A DNA stretch of 64,000 bases from Acidobacteriota bacterium (GCA_030550025.1 JAUQQC010000003.1:101464-165463), one strand, 5' to 3'. Shown: positions 52,536 through 61,622, numbered from the stretch's first letter. Numbers and translations are program-made. The notes: a model not told the origin generated them from the sequence alone.

Positions 52536-54053
52536 TCACCCGATCGGCCACTGTCCGAATGGCCCTCTGGCATAAGAATGTAAGCCGGGGAGCAAGAAGC
52601 TCACCCCCAGATAGGTGAACATGACGGCGACGAAGCCGAGTACGGCGAGCACGGCGCTTCGACGCCCTTTCCATCCATGCGTCAGGCGCGTGTGCAGAAA
52701 CGTCGCATAGAAGAGCCAGGTGATGAGCGCCCACGTCTCCTTGGGATCCCATCCCCAATATCGGCCCCAAGATTCGTTCGCCCATACGGCGCCCGTAATC
52801 ACCATGAGCGTCAAAAGAGGAAAGGCGAGCGTCACGGCGCGATATGTGAGCCGATCGAGCACTTCAAGCGATGGCAAGGCATCCAAGAGTCGCTCCCATC
52901 TCCAGCCGAAAAGGGCGACGAATCCGGTGAGCGCCAGGGCGGCGAAAATCGCGGCGATTTCGATCGCACTCCCCTGCGCGCGCAGCTCCAATCGGCCGCC
53001 GAATTGCTCGAGCCACGCCTCCGAGATCATGCTCTGTTGTGCGGGGTCAAGGAACGCGACGACATCCTGCGAACGCCGCAGTTGGACGAGCAGCCAGAAG
53101 GCACCCGCCCCCTGCATGAAGAAGACCAGGCGCGTCGCCCAATGTCCGATCGCCCGCAGAGACGGACGAGCCGTGAAGAGGTAGAGTGCGAAGGCGATCA
53201 GAGCAAAGACTGATCCGACGAAGGCTCCGCGGAAGATCATCCCGATCTGCGGGATGCTCGCCCGCAGGAATTCCCGATTCTCTGGGTCCATCGGGATGCG
53301 CTGCCCGTCCATGAGGACCTTCACGAAGAAGACGCCCTGCGTGAGAATCGAACCGTCGGAGATCACGGCATACGTGAGCACCGGGAAGGCCAACGCGAAG
53401 ACAGCAATCACCTCCAACCGAACGCGATCTTTCAGCAGATAGAGCAAGGCCGTGACGAAACTCACCGCGCATACGGCGTAACCGGCCATCGCCAGCGTCA
53501 CATGGATCGGCCGCCAATAACTGACGAGCACGGGCGGGAGGTCCTGAGCTTCGTTTCCGTAGAGGAGTCCCAAGATCAGCAACAACGCGGCCACCGGCAT
53601 GACGAGCGCCCCGATCAAGGGCTGACGCGAGGAGAGCGTCACGATGAGGCTCGCCGCCGCTGTCGCCAGCGCGAAGAAGAGCGCCGTATCATACAAGTTG
53701 CTGAGCGGATAATATCCGACAAGAAGCCATCGCGCTCCCCAAGCGGCCACGTTCAGCCCGAACCCCACTGCCGTCACCCATAGTCCCAGTCGTTCGAGCA
53801 ACGCCTCCCGCTGATAGAGATACGTCAGGTGGAACACGGCAGCCCCAATGTAGTGGATGAGCGCGAGCACGACAAGCGGCGTCTCACTCTCCAGTGGCGC
53901 GAGCACGGCGCGCCACTGCAGGAGGAGAAAAGCTCCCGCTGCCCCCAGTGGCACCAGCAGATGAAGAAGCAGCGCACGCGACCATCCCTCGTGTGCCGTT
54001 TGAGTCGTTCCCTTCGCCGAACGATCAAGCACTCCCCCCATAGAGAACTTCAC
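52536..54053 (-). CDS. ccsA: cytochrome c biogenesis protein, CcsA/ResC type
   Basis: CcsA, with CcsB, moves heme across the membrane and attaches it to apocytochrome c (system II). About 10-12 membrane helices are visible across 505 residues. The tryptophan-rich WWD motif is ESWGRYWGWDPKETWALITW near residue 430, followed by LHTRLTHGWKGRRSA with a conserved His. External histidines occur in YWRPIHVTLAM near 180. A 90-residue insert with charged segments (MDGQRIPMDPENREFLR) separates the early and late helices and makes the protein longer than many CcsA. CcsB/ResB is not in the window. The next gene upstream is a tiny CxxCH protein. Confidence 0.9.
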   Translation of the reverse strand: MKFSMGGVLDRSAKGTTQTAHEGWSRALLLHLLVPLGAAGAFLLLQWRAVLAPLESETPLVVLALIHYIGAAVFHLTYLYQREALLERLGLWVTAVGFGLNVAAWGARWLLVGYYPLSNLYDTALFFALATAAASLIVTLSSRQPLIGALVMPVAALLLILGLLYGNEAQDLPPVLVSYWRPIHVTLAMAGYAVCAVSFVTALLYLLKDRVRLEVIAVFALAFPVLTYAVISDGSILTQGVFFVKVLMDGQRIPMDPENREFLRASIPQIGMIFRGAFVGSVFALIAFALYLFTARPSLRAIGHWATRLVFFMQGAGAFWLLVQLRRSQDVVAFLDPAQQSMISEAWLEQFGGRLELRAQGSAIEIAAIFAALALTGFVALFGWRWERLLDALPSLEVLDRLTYRAVTLAFPLLTLMVITGAVWANESWGRYWGWDPKETWALITWLFYATFLHTRLTHGWKGRRSAVLAVLGFVAVMFTYLGVSFLLPGLHSYARGPFGQWPIG

Positions 54054-54105
54054 CCCTGACTGCGAGCCATTCCCGCTCGCGCGGCGGTACTCACGTCCAC
54101 GGTGT

Positions 54106-54336
54106 TCACTTCTTCTCCTTGTACCCCTCGAGCGTCTTCTTCTCCTTGTAGTACTTGCCTGCCTCGTTCAAATCCTTATCCGAATACTCCTTCGGGTTCT
54201 TCGACGTATGACAGTAGGTGCACGCCTTCTTCTCCTTCTTCGAGTACTCTTGCTTCGCCACTGGCTCGGAAGCGAACATCAAAAGGCCGATTAAGGCCGT
54301 GATGATGACTGTCACCAGGATCTTTATGAATCGCAT
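54106..54336 (-). CDS. small exported monoheme c-type cytochrome-like protein
   Basis: 76 residues: a signal/anchor (FIKILVTVIITALIGLLMFA), then a lysine-rich domain with one heme site, ACTYCHTSKNP, near residue 40-44. No distal Met or His ligand can be assigned. The rest, KYYKEKKTLEGYKEKK, is highly charged. ATG 54336 is chosen because GGGAGG lies 7 bp before it; ATG 54342 touches the SD. It lies 52 bp upstream of ccsA on the same strand, so the cytochrome and its maturation protein could be co-expressed. Similar tiny CxxCH proteins occur widely in Acidobacteriota, but I know no function for them. Confidence 0.75.
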   Translation of the reverse strand: MRFIKILVTVIITALIGLLMFASEPVAKQEYSKKEKKACTYCHTSKNPKEYSDKDLNEAGKYYKEKKTLEGYKEKK

Positions 54337-54550
54337 ATCCATCCCTCCCGCTCAATATTTTCGCTTTGGCTCGAAGCACGATCCCAAGAAGCAAGTCGCA
54401 TGCCGATCTCTCGGTCAAGAGGATGCGCGGTCGAAGGCGTGTTTGAAGAAGGAGATACACGACTCTCGTCCAAAGGGGCGGATTGGCACAGGCGAGACAA
54501 GACCCACAAAGGTGGGTGAAAAACCGCATCGAGCCGACGACGCCGACGGC

Positions 54551-56023
54551 TCATGGCAGAATCCCCTGCTCGCGCAGGAGTTGCCGCGCGAGCGTAATGG
54601 GCACAGCCAGGTTCGAGGCCGAGAATTCCCGCAGCACGGCATAATTGATGCCGATGACGACGCCGTTGCGGTTGAAGAGCGGGCCACCGGAGCCACCGGT
54701 CGTCGTCGCGGCGTCATGGACGATGCGTCCCGGGAGGCGAGCGCTCACATGCCCTTGGGTCACCATCGGGCGAATCAAGCCGCGCGTCGCCAACTCGCGC
54801 GTGACCTCGGGGATACGCATAGCCGTCGCCGTGATGATCTGTCGCGCCACGCTCTCATCGAGTCGGGCGAGCAAGGCCTCAATACCCGCAGGATAACCAA
54901 GCAAGATGACCGCTTGTCCGACGTCCACTTTGACCTCCTCACTGGCCAGGGGCGGGATAGGGAGATTCACATCCAGGCGCCCCAACCGACAGAGCGCCAG
55001 ATCGTACTCCTCGGAAACGCGCGCGACTTCCAAAGGCACCGGCGTCGGAATCGTCGGGAAGTACGCATTCAGCGCTAAGAGTCGGGGACGAAACCCCATC
55101 CCCATGATTTGCTCGGCGGCTTCGTTCTGCCACCAGGGGCGGGCCACATGGAGGTTCGTGAGCAGGTACCCGCGCGCGACCAGAAATCCCGTCCCGAGGA
55201 CCGTCTCCTCCACCGCCGGGCCGTTCCCCTCCGTCGTCACTTGGAAGCGTTCTTCTCCGTGCGTGATCGCGATCCCCCCTTCAGTCGCTTCGGCATACCG
55301 CAGGACCTTCCCCGTCCCCTGTTCGACGAACCCATAGGTGGCCTCAATCAGACTCACGCTCGGGCCGTAGGTGTTAGAGATACGCCCGGCCATAGTCAAC
55401 TCCCCTTCGACGTTCGACGCGAGTAGATCGAGCTTCCGCTTGACCTCCTCCATCTCCTCACTCACGCGCGAGAACGCGCGCTCCTGCTGCCGCAACTGCT
55501 CGTTCAGCTCTCTGATGCCCACACGGAGAGAATACTCGTTGACCACGAACCACATCGAGAAAACGAGTCCCAGAAGGAGAGCCACGATGACCAGGGCCTT
55601 CCTACGCATCGTCCGGTCGTGCCAGAGCCAGCGGCGCAGCTCGCGCTCGGCATGCTCCCATCGAAGCGCCTTCTTCAAGTGCCCCCACCGCTCGCGACGC
55701 GTGCGAAATTCGAGCTGGGTGGGGATGCCCTCGAATGTGATCCGATCGCCATCCTGAAGCAGGATCTCCCCCTCCACCGGGAAATGATTCACTGCGACCG
55801 AAGGGGAAGTCAGCGAGGGCGTCAGGAGATATCCGCGCTCCGTTCGAGCGATCGTAACCAGCACCACCCCCAAAGGGACCTCTTCGCCTGCCTGGATCTC
55901 TAATTGTCCGCCGTCGACGAGGCCGACGTGAAGCGCTCGCTCCCCCAACTCGATGAGTCGTTCTTCACGTTCTCCCCGAATGACCCGGAGCACGGCGCCG
56001 GGCGTCTGCTCCTTCCCCGCCAT
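54551..56023 (-). CDS. membrane-anchored trypsin-like serine protease with N-terminal FHA-like domain
   Basis: The order is: a cytoplasmic beta-rich, FHA-like domain (residues 1-110, LVTIARTERGYLLTPSL), a linker, one membrane helix (141-162, ALVIVALLLGLVFSMWFVV), a coiled coil (about 170-205), and a DegP-like protease domain. The catalytic triad is His292 (LTNLHVAR), Asp341 (EEYDLALCRL) and Ser445 (TGGSGGPLFNRNG). No PDZ domain follows. 490 residues; ATG 56023 follows GAGGTGA, and a GTG start inside that SD is unlikely. The design suggests that a phospho-signal or partner binding inside the cell is linked to periplasmic proteolysis. This is an inference. Confidence 0.85.
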   Translation of the reverse strand: MAGKEQTPGAVLRVIRGEREERLIELGERALHVGLVDGGQLEIQAGEEVPLGVVLVTIARTERGYLLTPSLTSPSVAVNHFPVEGEILLQDGDRITFEGIPTQLEFRTRRERWGHLKKALRWEHAERELRRWLWHDRTMRRKALVIVALLLGLVFSMWFVVNEYSLRVGIRELNEQLRQQERAFSRVSEEMEEVKRKLDLLASNVEGELTMAGRISNTYGPSVSLIEATYGFVEQGTGKVLRYAEATEGGIAITHGEERFQVTTEGNGPAVEETVLGTGFLVARGYLLTNLHVARPWWQNEAAEQIMGMGFRPRLLALNAYFPTIPTPVPLEVARVSEEYDLALCRLGRLDVNLPIPPLASEEVKVDVGQAVILLGYPAGIEALLARLDESVARQIITATAMRIPEVTRELATRGLIRPMVTQGHVSARLPGRIVHDAATTTGGSGGPLFNRNGVVIGINYAVLREFSASNLAVPITLARQLLREQGILP

Positions 56024-56165
56024 GGCGATCGTCACCTCAGCGGAGATTATAGCCGCCTAAGACTGAAAGCAGCTAGTCCGATCCCGCGCTGGAGATCAGC
56101 CTCCTCAAGGCGGGTTCACGAACACCACGCGACAGAGGGATCACCACCTCGCGCCCTATAGGAGC

Positions 56166-56222
56166 ATCGCACTTAACGCCTCTCCCCCTTCCCCTCTGGC
56201 GAGAGGAAGGGGGATCGCACTT
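56166..56222. repeat. short palindromic insert flanked by 9-bp direct repeats
   Basis: ATCGCACTT occurs at 56166-56174 and again at 56214-56222. Between them is a 39-bp stretch dominated by an imperfect palindrome, TCCCCCTTCCCCTCT (56183-56197) and AGAGGAAGGGGGA (56202-56214). The structure is that of a small mobile palindrome with a target duplication. The hairpin may also terminate the TPR-TonB message, whose stop codon adjoins it. Confidence 0.45.
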
Positions 56223-57313
56223 CAAATTTTGAAATCGATCTTCACCAGGCGACGTTCGGACGCCTGACGACCGCCGACGACCGCGGGCTCAAATTGCACT
56301 CGACGCACGGCCTCGATGGCCACTTCGTCTAAGCCGTAGCCGAGTCCTTTGACGATCTTCACCACCCGCGCGCGCTTGTCATAGCAGAAGAGCACGGAGA
56401 GGACCACGCTCCCTTGCACTTTGTTCTTCATCGCCTCCGCGGTCAGGCGCACAGGTGCCACTTTGCTCACGCGCGGAACCTTCCCCAACTCCTCGACCGG
56501 GGCGGTCGGATCGTCCGGCTTCTTGAGCAGATCAATGATCTCCTCGATCTGCAAGCGATCTTGCGCTTGCGGGGCTTGCTGCACATAGATTCCCAGCTCC
56601 GTGATGGCCGCCTCATTATCCACGCCAATCAAGGCGAGTCCAAGAGCTCGTTGCGCCAGCGGGTACGTACCGCGTTGCTCGATGGCCTTCCGATAGGCCG
56701 CAATGGCATCGTTCCACGTCAGGCCGGACGCCGCCGGACCCGCTCCTTCCATCAATTCTTGTTCGATGGCCATGCCGAGGTTGAAGTAGACCTCCGGTCC
56801 CTCGGGCCGCTGCTCGATCGCCTTCCGAAAGCTCTGGATTGCTTCCGTGAATCGTCGCTGCCCATAGTAGATGACCCCGAGGACATTGAAGGCATCGGGA
56901 TAGTTCCCTCCCCGCTGCTCGATGGCCGTTTGAAACTCCCGCACCGCCAGATCCGCCTCGCGCCTCCGGAAGTGAAGCATTCCCATCCCGAAATGCGCCT
57001 CGGGATAATTCTCGTTCTTGAGCTTGAGCGCCGTGCGCAGCGCCGCTTCCGCTTGCGCGTAATCGGCGAGGCGATAGTAACTCATGCCCAGGAAATAATG
57101 AGCCTCGGCCAAATCCGGCTTCTTCGCGATCGCCTGCTTGAGCGCCTCGATCGCTCCCGGATAGTTCTGCTGATAGAAGAAGACGCGGCCGCGCTGCAAA
57201 TCCTGCTCAGCCGTCGTCGCCTCTTGCTGGGCGCTCACGGTCGGTCCGCGTCCGAACGCGACGACCAAAAGAAAAATAAAAGCGCCCATCTCCCACCGTC
57301 TCCGTCTCCACAT
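56222..57313 (-). CDS. TPR protein with C-terminal TonB domain
   Basis: An exported protein; a signal peptide (FIFLLVVAFGRGPTVSA) begins after ATG 57313 (GGGGGAGGAG upstream). Tetratricopeptide repeats span about residues 35-260 (VFFYQQNYPGAIEALKQAI, AHYFLGMSYYRLADYAQAE, AYRKAIEQRGTYPLAQRALG). The C-terminus from about 275 is a TonB-type domain: VRLTAEAMKNKVQGSVVLSV, GYGLDEVAIEAVRRVQFEPA. TonB domains normally touch the TonB box of outer-membrane receptors. Here there is no membrane anchor besides the signal, so the protein may be periplasmic. This may relate to the receptors in the window, but distance (20 kb) gives no strong support. 363 residues. Confidence 0.85.
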   Translation of the reverse strand: MWRRRRWEMGAFIFLLVVAFGRGPTVSAQQEATTAEQDLQRGRVFFYQQNYPGAIEALKQAIAKKPDLAEAHYFLGMSYYRLADYAQAEAALRTALKLKNENYPEAHFGMGMLHFRRREADLAVREFQTAIEQRGGNYPDAFNVLGVIYYGQRRFTEAIQSFRKAIEQRPEGPEVYFNLGMAIEQELMEGAGPAASGLTWNDAIAAYRKAIEQRGTYPLAQRALGLALIGVDNEAAITELGIYVQQAPQAQDRLQIEEIIDLLKKPDDPTAPVEELGKVPRVSKVAPVRLTAEAMKNKVQGSVVLSVLFCYDKRARVVKIVKGLGYGLDEVAIEAVRRVQFEPAVVGGRQASERRLVKIDFKI

Positions 57314-57447
57314 ACTCTCCTCCCCCATCAGATGACGTATCCTCGTTCGATGTTCGCGCACATTCTACCAAAGCTTCTCAAAAGCACAAAGGCCGAAACG
57401 AATCGCGCGGCGAGCTCCCCTCCGATGCCCCGCTCGGCGCTGCGGAT

Positions 57448-58974
57448 TCACGCCCTCTCCCCCTCGCGCGTCAGGCGATGGAAGCCCTCGATGAGCCCCA
57501 TCTGAAAGTAGACGATCATGATCACCTCCGAATCCCCGAAGTTATAGTGCACGAGCGAGCTGGCCAGGAAACCCAGTGTTCCCCCAAAGGTCCCGAGATA
57601 AATCCCCGCAATCGTCGGATCCCGGTTCACCGTTTCGGATCGCATCCCCCGCCAGAGGAGCTGAAGATAGCGGGCGAACCACCAAAGCCAACAGAGGAGG
57701 GCCGGAAGACCGCGCTCCAGCGCGATCTGAAGCGGGCTGGAATGCATATGTCCGAGCGGCAGACGGCCCCCTTGGAACATCCCCCACTCGCGCCAGCGCG
57801 CTTTGAGGCTATCCATGCCGATACCCAAGACCCAATGCTTCGGACGGCTGAGGAGCAGATGCCCACCCTCTCGCCACACCGTGAGACGGTAAGCCGTGCT
57901 CGGCTCCCGTGCGGAGACGAGGGGGATGGACCGAACCTGCCGCAAGAACTGCATCCCCACAGGCGCTGCGAGCGCAAGGACCAGGAGTGCGATCACCAAC
58001 GCCTTCTTCCCCCATCGGTGGAAGAGCATGACGAACGCCGAGAGAGCAAACGCCCCCCACACGGCCCGGGTGACCGTGAGCAGGATCACATAGGCGATCG
58101 CGCCGATCCCAAACATCACCAGGAGGCCATGAATGCTCCGCTTCCTCGGAAGCGTGAGGAAGAGTCCCAGCAGCAGCGATCCGATGAGCTGCACGACTTC
58201 GGCATAGGTGAAATAGTTCCACCCGTAGAATCCCGACGCGCGAAAGTGCTTCCACGGCTCCCATTGGCGAATCTGAAGGGGGTTCTCCGACGGCGCATCC
58301 CGAGGAACCACGACCTCGCGACGGAAGTAAATCTCCGGTCGGAAGACGAAGAGTCGCACGCGCTCCCCACGCCGAGAAGCGATCGCCGCGGCTACGTCTT
58401 CGAGCGAACGAACGGTCCGCCCTTCCACGTCCAGAAGGACATCGCCCGATCTGATCCCCGCTTGAGACAGCGGACTTCCCTCAGCGATCTCCAGGACGCG
58501 CAGCCCGCGCCCCACTGCCTTCTGCCAGAAGACATACCCCACGTTGATGAAGCTAGAAGCGATCAGAAGGAGCGCCAACCGTTTTCCCCATTCCCGATTC
58601 GGGAGATTCTGCGCGACGAGGAAGACGATGAGGAAGAGTCCCACGCTCCGTACTTTCAGCAAGCTCAAGGCCGGCTCATAGGAGAAGATCGCCGCCAACA
58701 TGCTCCACCACACGAAGACGAGAATCGGCAATTCCAAAACCATCGGCCGATAATCCAGGGATCGCCGGATCGCCCACCGAATCACCCAAAGCACCATGCC
58801 AAGAAGGAATGCACCTTGTGTCACAGCGATCGAATGCGGGGCCGCGAGCGCAAAGAGCACCAAGCTCCCGATCACCGCGCGATCGAGGATCGTAGTCCCC
58901 CGGGGGGGCGCGTCCTTCATCGGATCCAGCTTCTCAAACCATTTCCCTTCATCAGAGCCAGTTGAGCCAGACAT
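57448..58974 (-). CDS. O-antigen ligase (Wzy-type) family membrane protein with an inserted PDZ domain
   Basis: Members ligate or polymerise surface glycans. About 11 membrane helices are recognisable (LVLFALAAPHSIAVTQGAFL; YAEVVQLIGSLLLGLFLTLP). The large periplasmic loop of the O-antigen-ligase domain is in RPKHWVLGIGMDSLKARWRE (about 375-394) through GHMHSSPLQIALERGLPALL. After helix 5 (VGYVFWQKAVGRG) there is a PDZ domain at about 155-225 (EIAEGSPLSQAGIRSGDVLL, RSLEDVAAAIASRRGERV). I know no common example of this. 508 residues starting at ATG 58974 (or 58920), overlapping the upstream gene by 23 bp. Confidence 0.82.
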   Translation of the reverse strand: MSGSTGSDEGKWFEKLDPMKDAPPRGTTILDRAVIGSLVLFALAAPHSIAVTQGAFLLGMVLWVIRWAIRRSLDYRPMVLELPILVFVWWSMLAAIFSYEPALSLLKVRSVGLFLIVFLVAQNLPNREWGKRLALLLIASSFINVGYVFWQKAVGRGLRVLEIAEGSPLSQAGIRSGDVLLDVEGRTVRSLEDVAAAIASRRGERVRLFVFRPEIYFRREVVVPRDAPSENPLQIRQWEPWKHFRASGFYGWNYFTYAEVVQLIGSLLLGLFLTLPRKRSIHGLLVMFGIGAIAYVILLTVTRAVWGAFALSAFVMLFHRWGKKALVIALLVLALAAPVGMQFLRQVRSIPLVSAREPSTAYRLTVWREGGHLLLSRPKHWVLGIGMDSLKARWREWGMFQGGRLPLGHMHSSPLQIALERGLPALLCWLWWFARYLQLLWRGMRSETVNRDPTIAGIYLGTFGGTLGFLASSLVHYNFGDSEVIMIVYFQMGLIEGFHRLTREGERA

Positions 58975-60433
58975 AAATACCCGCCAGAATCAGATACATG
59001 AACCACGCGAACCCCAGTAGGACTGCTCCGGCGCGACCGGGACGCACCGGCTCGGGCAAGCATGCGGGGAGCCATCGGTAATTGAGAAGAAGCAGTGCCC
59101 CAGTGAAGATGACCGTCCCGAGAAAGCCCAACACAGCCGTCAAGAGAATCAGCGTCACCGGACTGGCGAAATGCATCGTGATGATCGTGACCGCAGTCAA
59201 TCCCGCCGCGATCCCATAATACCACGTCCGCGGATGATAGCGTCGCGCCCCCGGAAAATATGTGAGCGCGAAATCCGTATGCGCGCGACTGGTGGCATCG
59301 AGCGTCGTCAACCACGTATCACTGAGAAACGCCGCGGCCACAAGTGCGAAGAGCACCTTCCCCGCATTTCCCCAACTGACCTCGAAGAAACGCATCTGAT
59401 GCACGACCAGCTCCCACCCCTCTGGAACGAGTCCCCGCGGGTACAGCAGGGCGAAGGCGAGGAGACAGGTCAATAGCGTCGTCAGCGCGTTCCCGATGAT
59501 CCCAATGAGACTATCCGCACATAAATAGAGCCGCCATCGCCGCCAGCGCTCGCGCAGTTCGGCCTTCGCTTCAGGCACATAGCCGGCAAGCGGAATCGCT
59601 TCCGGCTTCCCCGTCAACGGACTTGTGATGCGCCCTATATGCGCCGCCATCCCCGCGCCCTTCTCTCGCAGCCAATAGGAATAGAACAGTGTCCAGAATC
59701 CACCCAAGCCAGCGAACGTGATGGCCGTCAGAAGCGGCGTCGCATCCTGTCCCTCCCATGGACGCGACAGCTCCGCAAACGGCGGAAATTGCGGACGCAT
59801 AAGCCCCCGGAGAAAGGCGGGTACAGCCACGCGCACGCTCGGTTGCCCGCACGAGATCACCAAGCCCACGACGGTGATTACCGCGATCCCCAGCATGAAG
59901 CGCTCGATGAGCCGATAGGCCATCGGGCTGAGAAGCAAGGCCGGAAAGAGAACGAGTACGGCGGCCCACGACCAAAGCAGCGTCTTCTCCTCTTGGCTCC
60001 ACCCCGAAGGAAAGTCCCAAAGCGCCGCTAAGCCCGTGCTTCCGGCCGTGAGGAAAGCGCCAAACCAGAGGAAATGCACCGTCATCAACAACCACAGCCC
60101 CAGGGCGAACCATCGGTTCAAGCGGATGAACCCCTGCCAGATGCTCTCGCCCGTCAGGAGCGTGTATCGCCCGATGGCATAATTGAGCGGAAACTGCAGC
60201 AAGCATGCCGGAAGAAGCAGAAAGAGGAAATCCACCCCGTATTTGGCAACCAAACGCGGCCACCAAATCAGCTCTCCACTCCCTTGCGCTAAGGCCATCC
60301 AAACGACCCCCGGACCGAGCATCGCTCGCCATCCGGGAAAAGCCGGCAAAGGCCGCGCGCCAAAGGGTGGGAGTTCTCCCCAACTCGAAGACGGTATTCG
60401 CTCTACTCCCTCGCTTATCGGCTCCACCGTCAT
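58952..60433 (-). CDS. Nramp-superfamily-like membrane transporter
   Basis: About 11 hydrophobic segments are spread over 493 residues. The first helix region is MLGPGVVWMALAQGSGELIWWP. It resembles the GPG start and unwound metal-binding helix of Nramp proteins, but the DPGN motif is replaced by QGSGE, so manganese/iron transport is not certain. Later, FLSDTWLTTLDATSRAHTDF resembles the helix-6 MPH region only weakly. Other members of the Nramp superfamily with altered motifs transport magnesium or aluminium or have unknown cargo. Start at ATG 60433 with GGGGCGGG. It overlaps the O-antigen-ligase-like gene and follows ygfZ by 36 bp. Confidence 0.65.
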   Translation of the reverse strand: MTVEPISEGVERIPSSSWGELPPFGARPLPAFPGWRAMLGPGVVWMALAQGSGELIWWPRLVAKYGVDFLFLLLPACLLQFPLNYAIGRYTLLTGESIWQGFIRLNRWFALGLWLLMTVHFLWFGAFLTAGSTGLAALWDFPSGWSQEEKTLLWSWAAVLVLFPALLLSPMAYRLIERFMLGIAVITVVGLVISCGQPSVRVAVPAFLRGLMRPQFPPFAELSRPWEGQDATPLLTAITFAGLGGFWTLFYSYWLREKGAGMAAHIGRITSPLTGKPEAIPLAGYVPEAKAELRERWRRWRLYLCADSLIGIIGNALTTLLTCLLAFALLYPRGLVPEGWELVVHQMRFFEVSWGNAGKVLFALVAAAFLSDTWLTTLDATSRAHTDFALTYFPGARRYHPRTWYYGIAAGLTAVTIITMHFASPVTLILLTAVLGFLGTVIFTGALLLLNYRWLPACLPEPVRPGRAGAVLLGFAWFMYLILAGIYVWLNWL

Positions 60434-60469
60434 GCCCGCCCCGTGCGCGTCGCTCCTCTCGGCATGATC

Positions 60470-61612
60470 TCACGCATCCGTCTGTCCCCCACCTCTTGAA
60501 ACAAAGGGCAGTGGATGGACCTCGGCATCAATGTCCGCATCTTTCGCCTTCACGCGAAGGCGTGTCCCTGGCTCCGCCCACGCGCATTTGACGTAGCCAA
60601 GCGCAATAGGCGCTCGCAGCGAGAACGAGAACGCCGCACTGGTGATGCGCCCGACCTCGATCTCGTCCCTGACAATGCGATCTCCTGAATCGGGAAGCCG
60701 CCTCCCCTCCAATCGAAGCCCCACGAGCTTCCGATTAATGTGCCCACGATACCGAATCATCGCGATCGTCTCCTGACCGATGTAGCACCCCTTGGTGAAG
60801 CTGATCGCAGATTCCAACCCCGCTTCCAACGGAATCGTCGTCTCATCCACGTCGTAGCCATACCAGGGAATCCCGGCCTCCAACCGCAGGACGAAGAACG
60901 CACGGAAGCCAACAGCTCGAAGCCCGAACGCCTCGCCCGCGCGCCAGAGGGCACGCCACATCATCGGCCCCGCGACGCGATCCATGAACACGTCATACCC
61001 CTCCTCGCCCGTATGGCTCGCGCGAGCGATCCAGACGCTCGAATGGAACACCGGCTCGGCAACCTCCCCTCCTTGAGCGAGGACCCTCTCGATCGAGTGG
61101 GCCACGATCTCTCCATCGCGTTCGATCGTGAGCTCTTCTCCGAGAGCTGCCGAGAGAAGTTGTCGCGCTCTCGGCCCTTGAAGCGAGAGCGCGAGGAGCG
61201 AATCGGTCACCTCTTCGATCTCCACGCGCAAGGCCATCTTGTACTCTCGAAGCGCCTGCAGCGTCTTCTCCGCCGCTCGGGGTTCGACATCCAGCAGATA
61301 CTCCACGCCGAGATTGTATACGCGCATGAGGCCGATCATCCGCCCCTTGTTCGTCAACAAGGTGGCCAGCACGCCACGACCAGCTGGTAAATTGAGGATA
61401 TCGTTGGAGAGCACGCTTTGTAAAAAGCGCGCGCTCTCTCGACCTCGAACGAGGATGCGACTTCTCCCACTGAGATCCAGAAGCCCGACGGCCTCGCGGA
61501 CCGCTCGATGTTCCTCCTCAATCGGCAAATAGGCGAAGGGAATAAGCCATCCGGCCTCCTCGCCGAATTGCGCTCCGAGTGTGGCCTCCCATTCATAAAA
61601 CGGCGTGCGCAT
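60470..61612 (-). CDS. ygfZ: YgfZ/GcvT-like folate-binding protein
   Basis: YgfZ binds tetrahydrofolate and helps assemble or repair certain Fe-S enzymes such as MiaB. The signature KGCYIGQETIAMIRYRG is present at about residues 275-291. LLDLSGRSRILVRGRESARFL at 44-64 and GPRARQLLSAALG follow the aminomethyltransferase fold. 380 residues; ATG 61612 follows AAGGAGAGG. The variant from GcvT is supported by the KGCYIGQE motif and the lack of other glycine-cleavage genes. It is the second gene of an operon with the DAGK-like gene (10 bp before) and the Nramp-like gene (36 bp after). Confidence 0.9.
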   Translation of the reverse strand: MRTPFYEWEATLGAQFGEEAGWLIPFAYLPIEEEHRAVREAVGLLDLSGRSRILVRGRESARFLQSVLSNDILNLPAGRGVLATLLTNKGRMIGLMRVYNLGVEYLLDVEPRAAEKTLQALREYKMALRVEIEEVTDSLLALSLQGPRARQLLSAALGEELTIERDGEIVAHSIERVLAQGGEVAEPVFHSSVWIARASHTGEEGYDVFMDRVAGPMMWRALWRAGEAFGLRAVGFRAFFVLRLEAGIPWYGYDVDETTIPLEAGLESAISFTKGCYIGQETIAMIRYRGHINRKLVGLRLEGRRLPDSGDRIVRDEIEVGRITSAAFSFSLRAPIALGYVKCAWAEPGTRLRVKAKDADIDAEVHPLPFVSRGGGQTDA

Positions 61613-61622
61613 AGCCTCTCCT

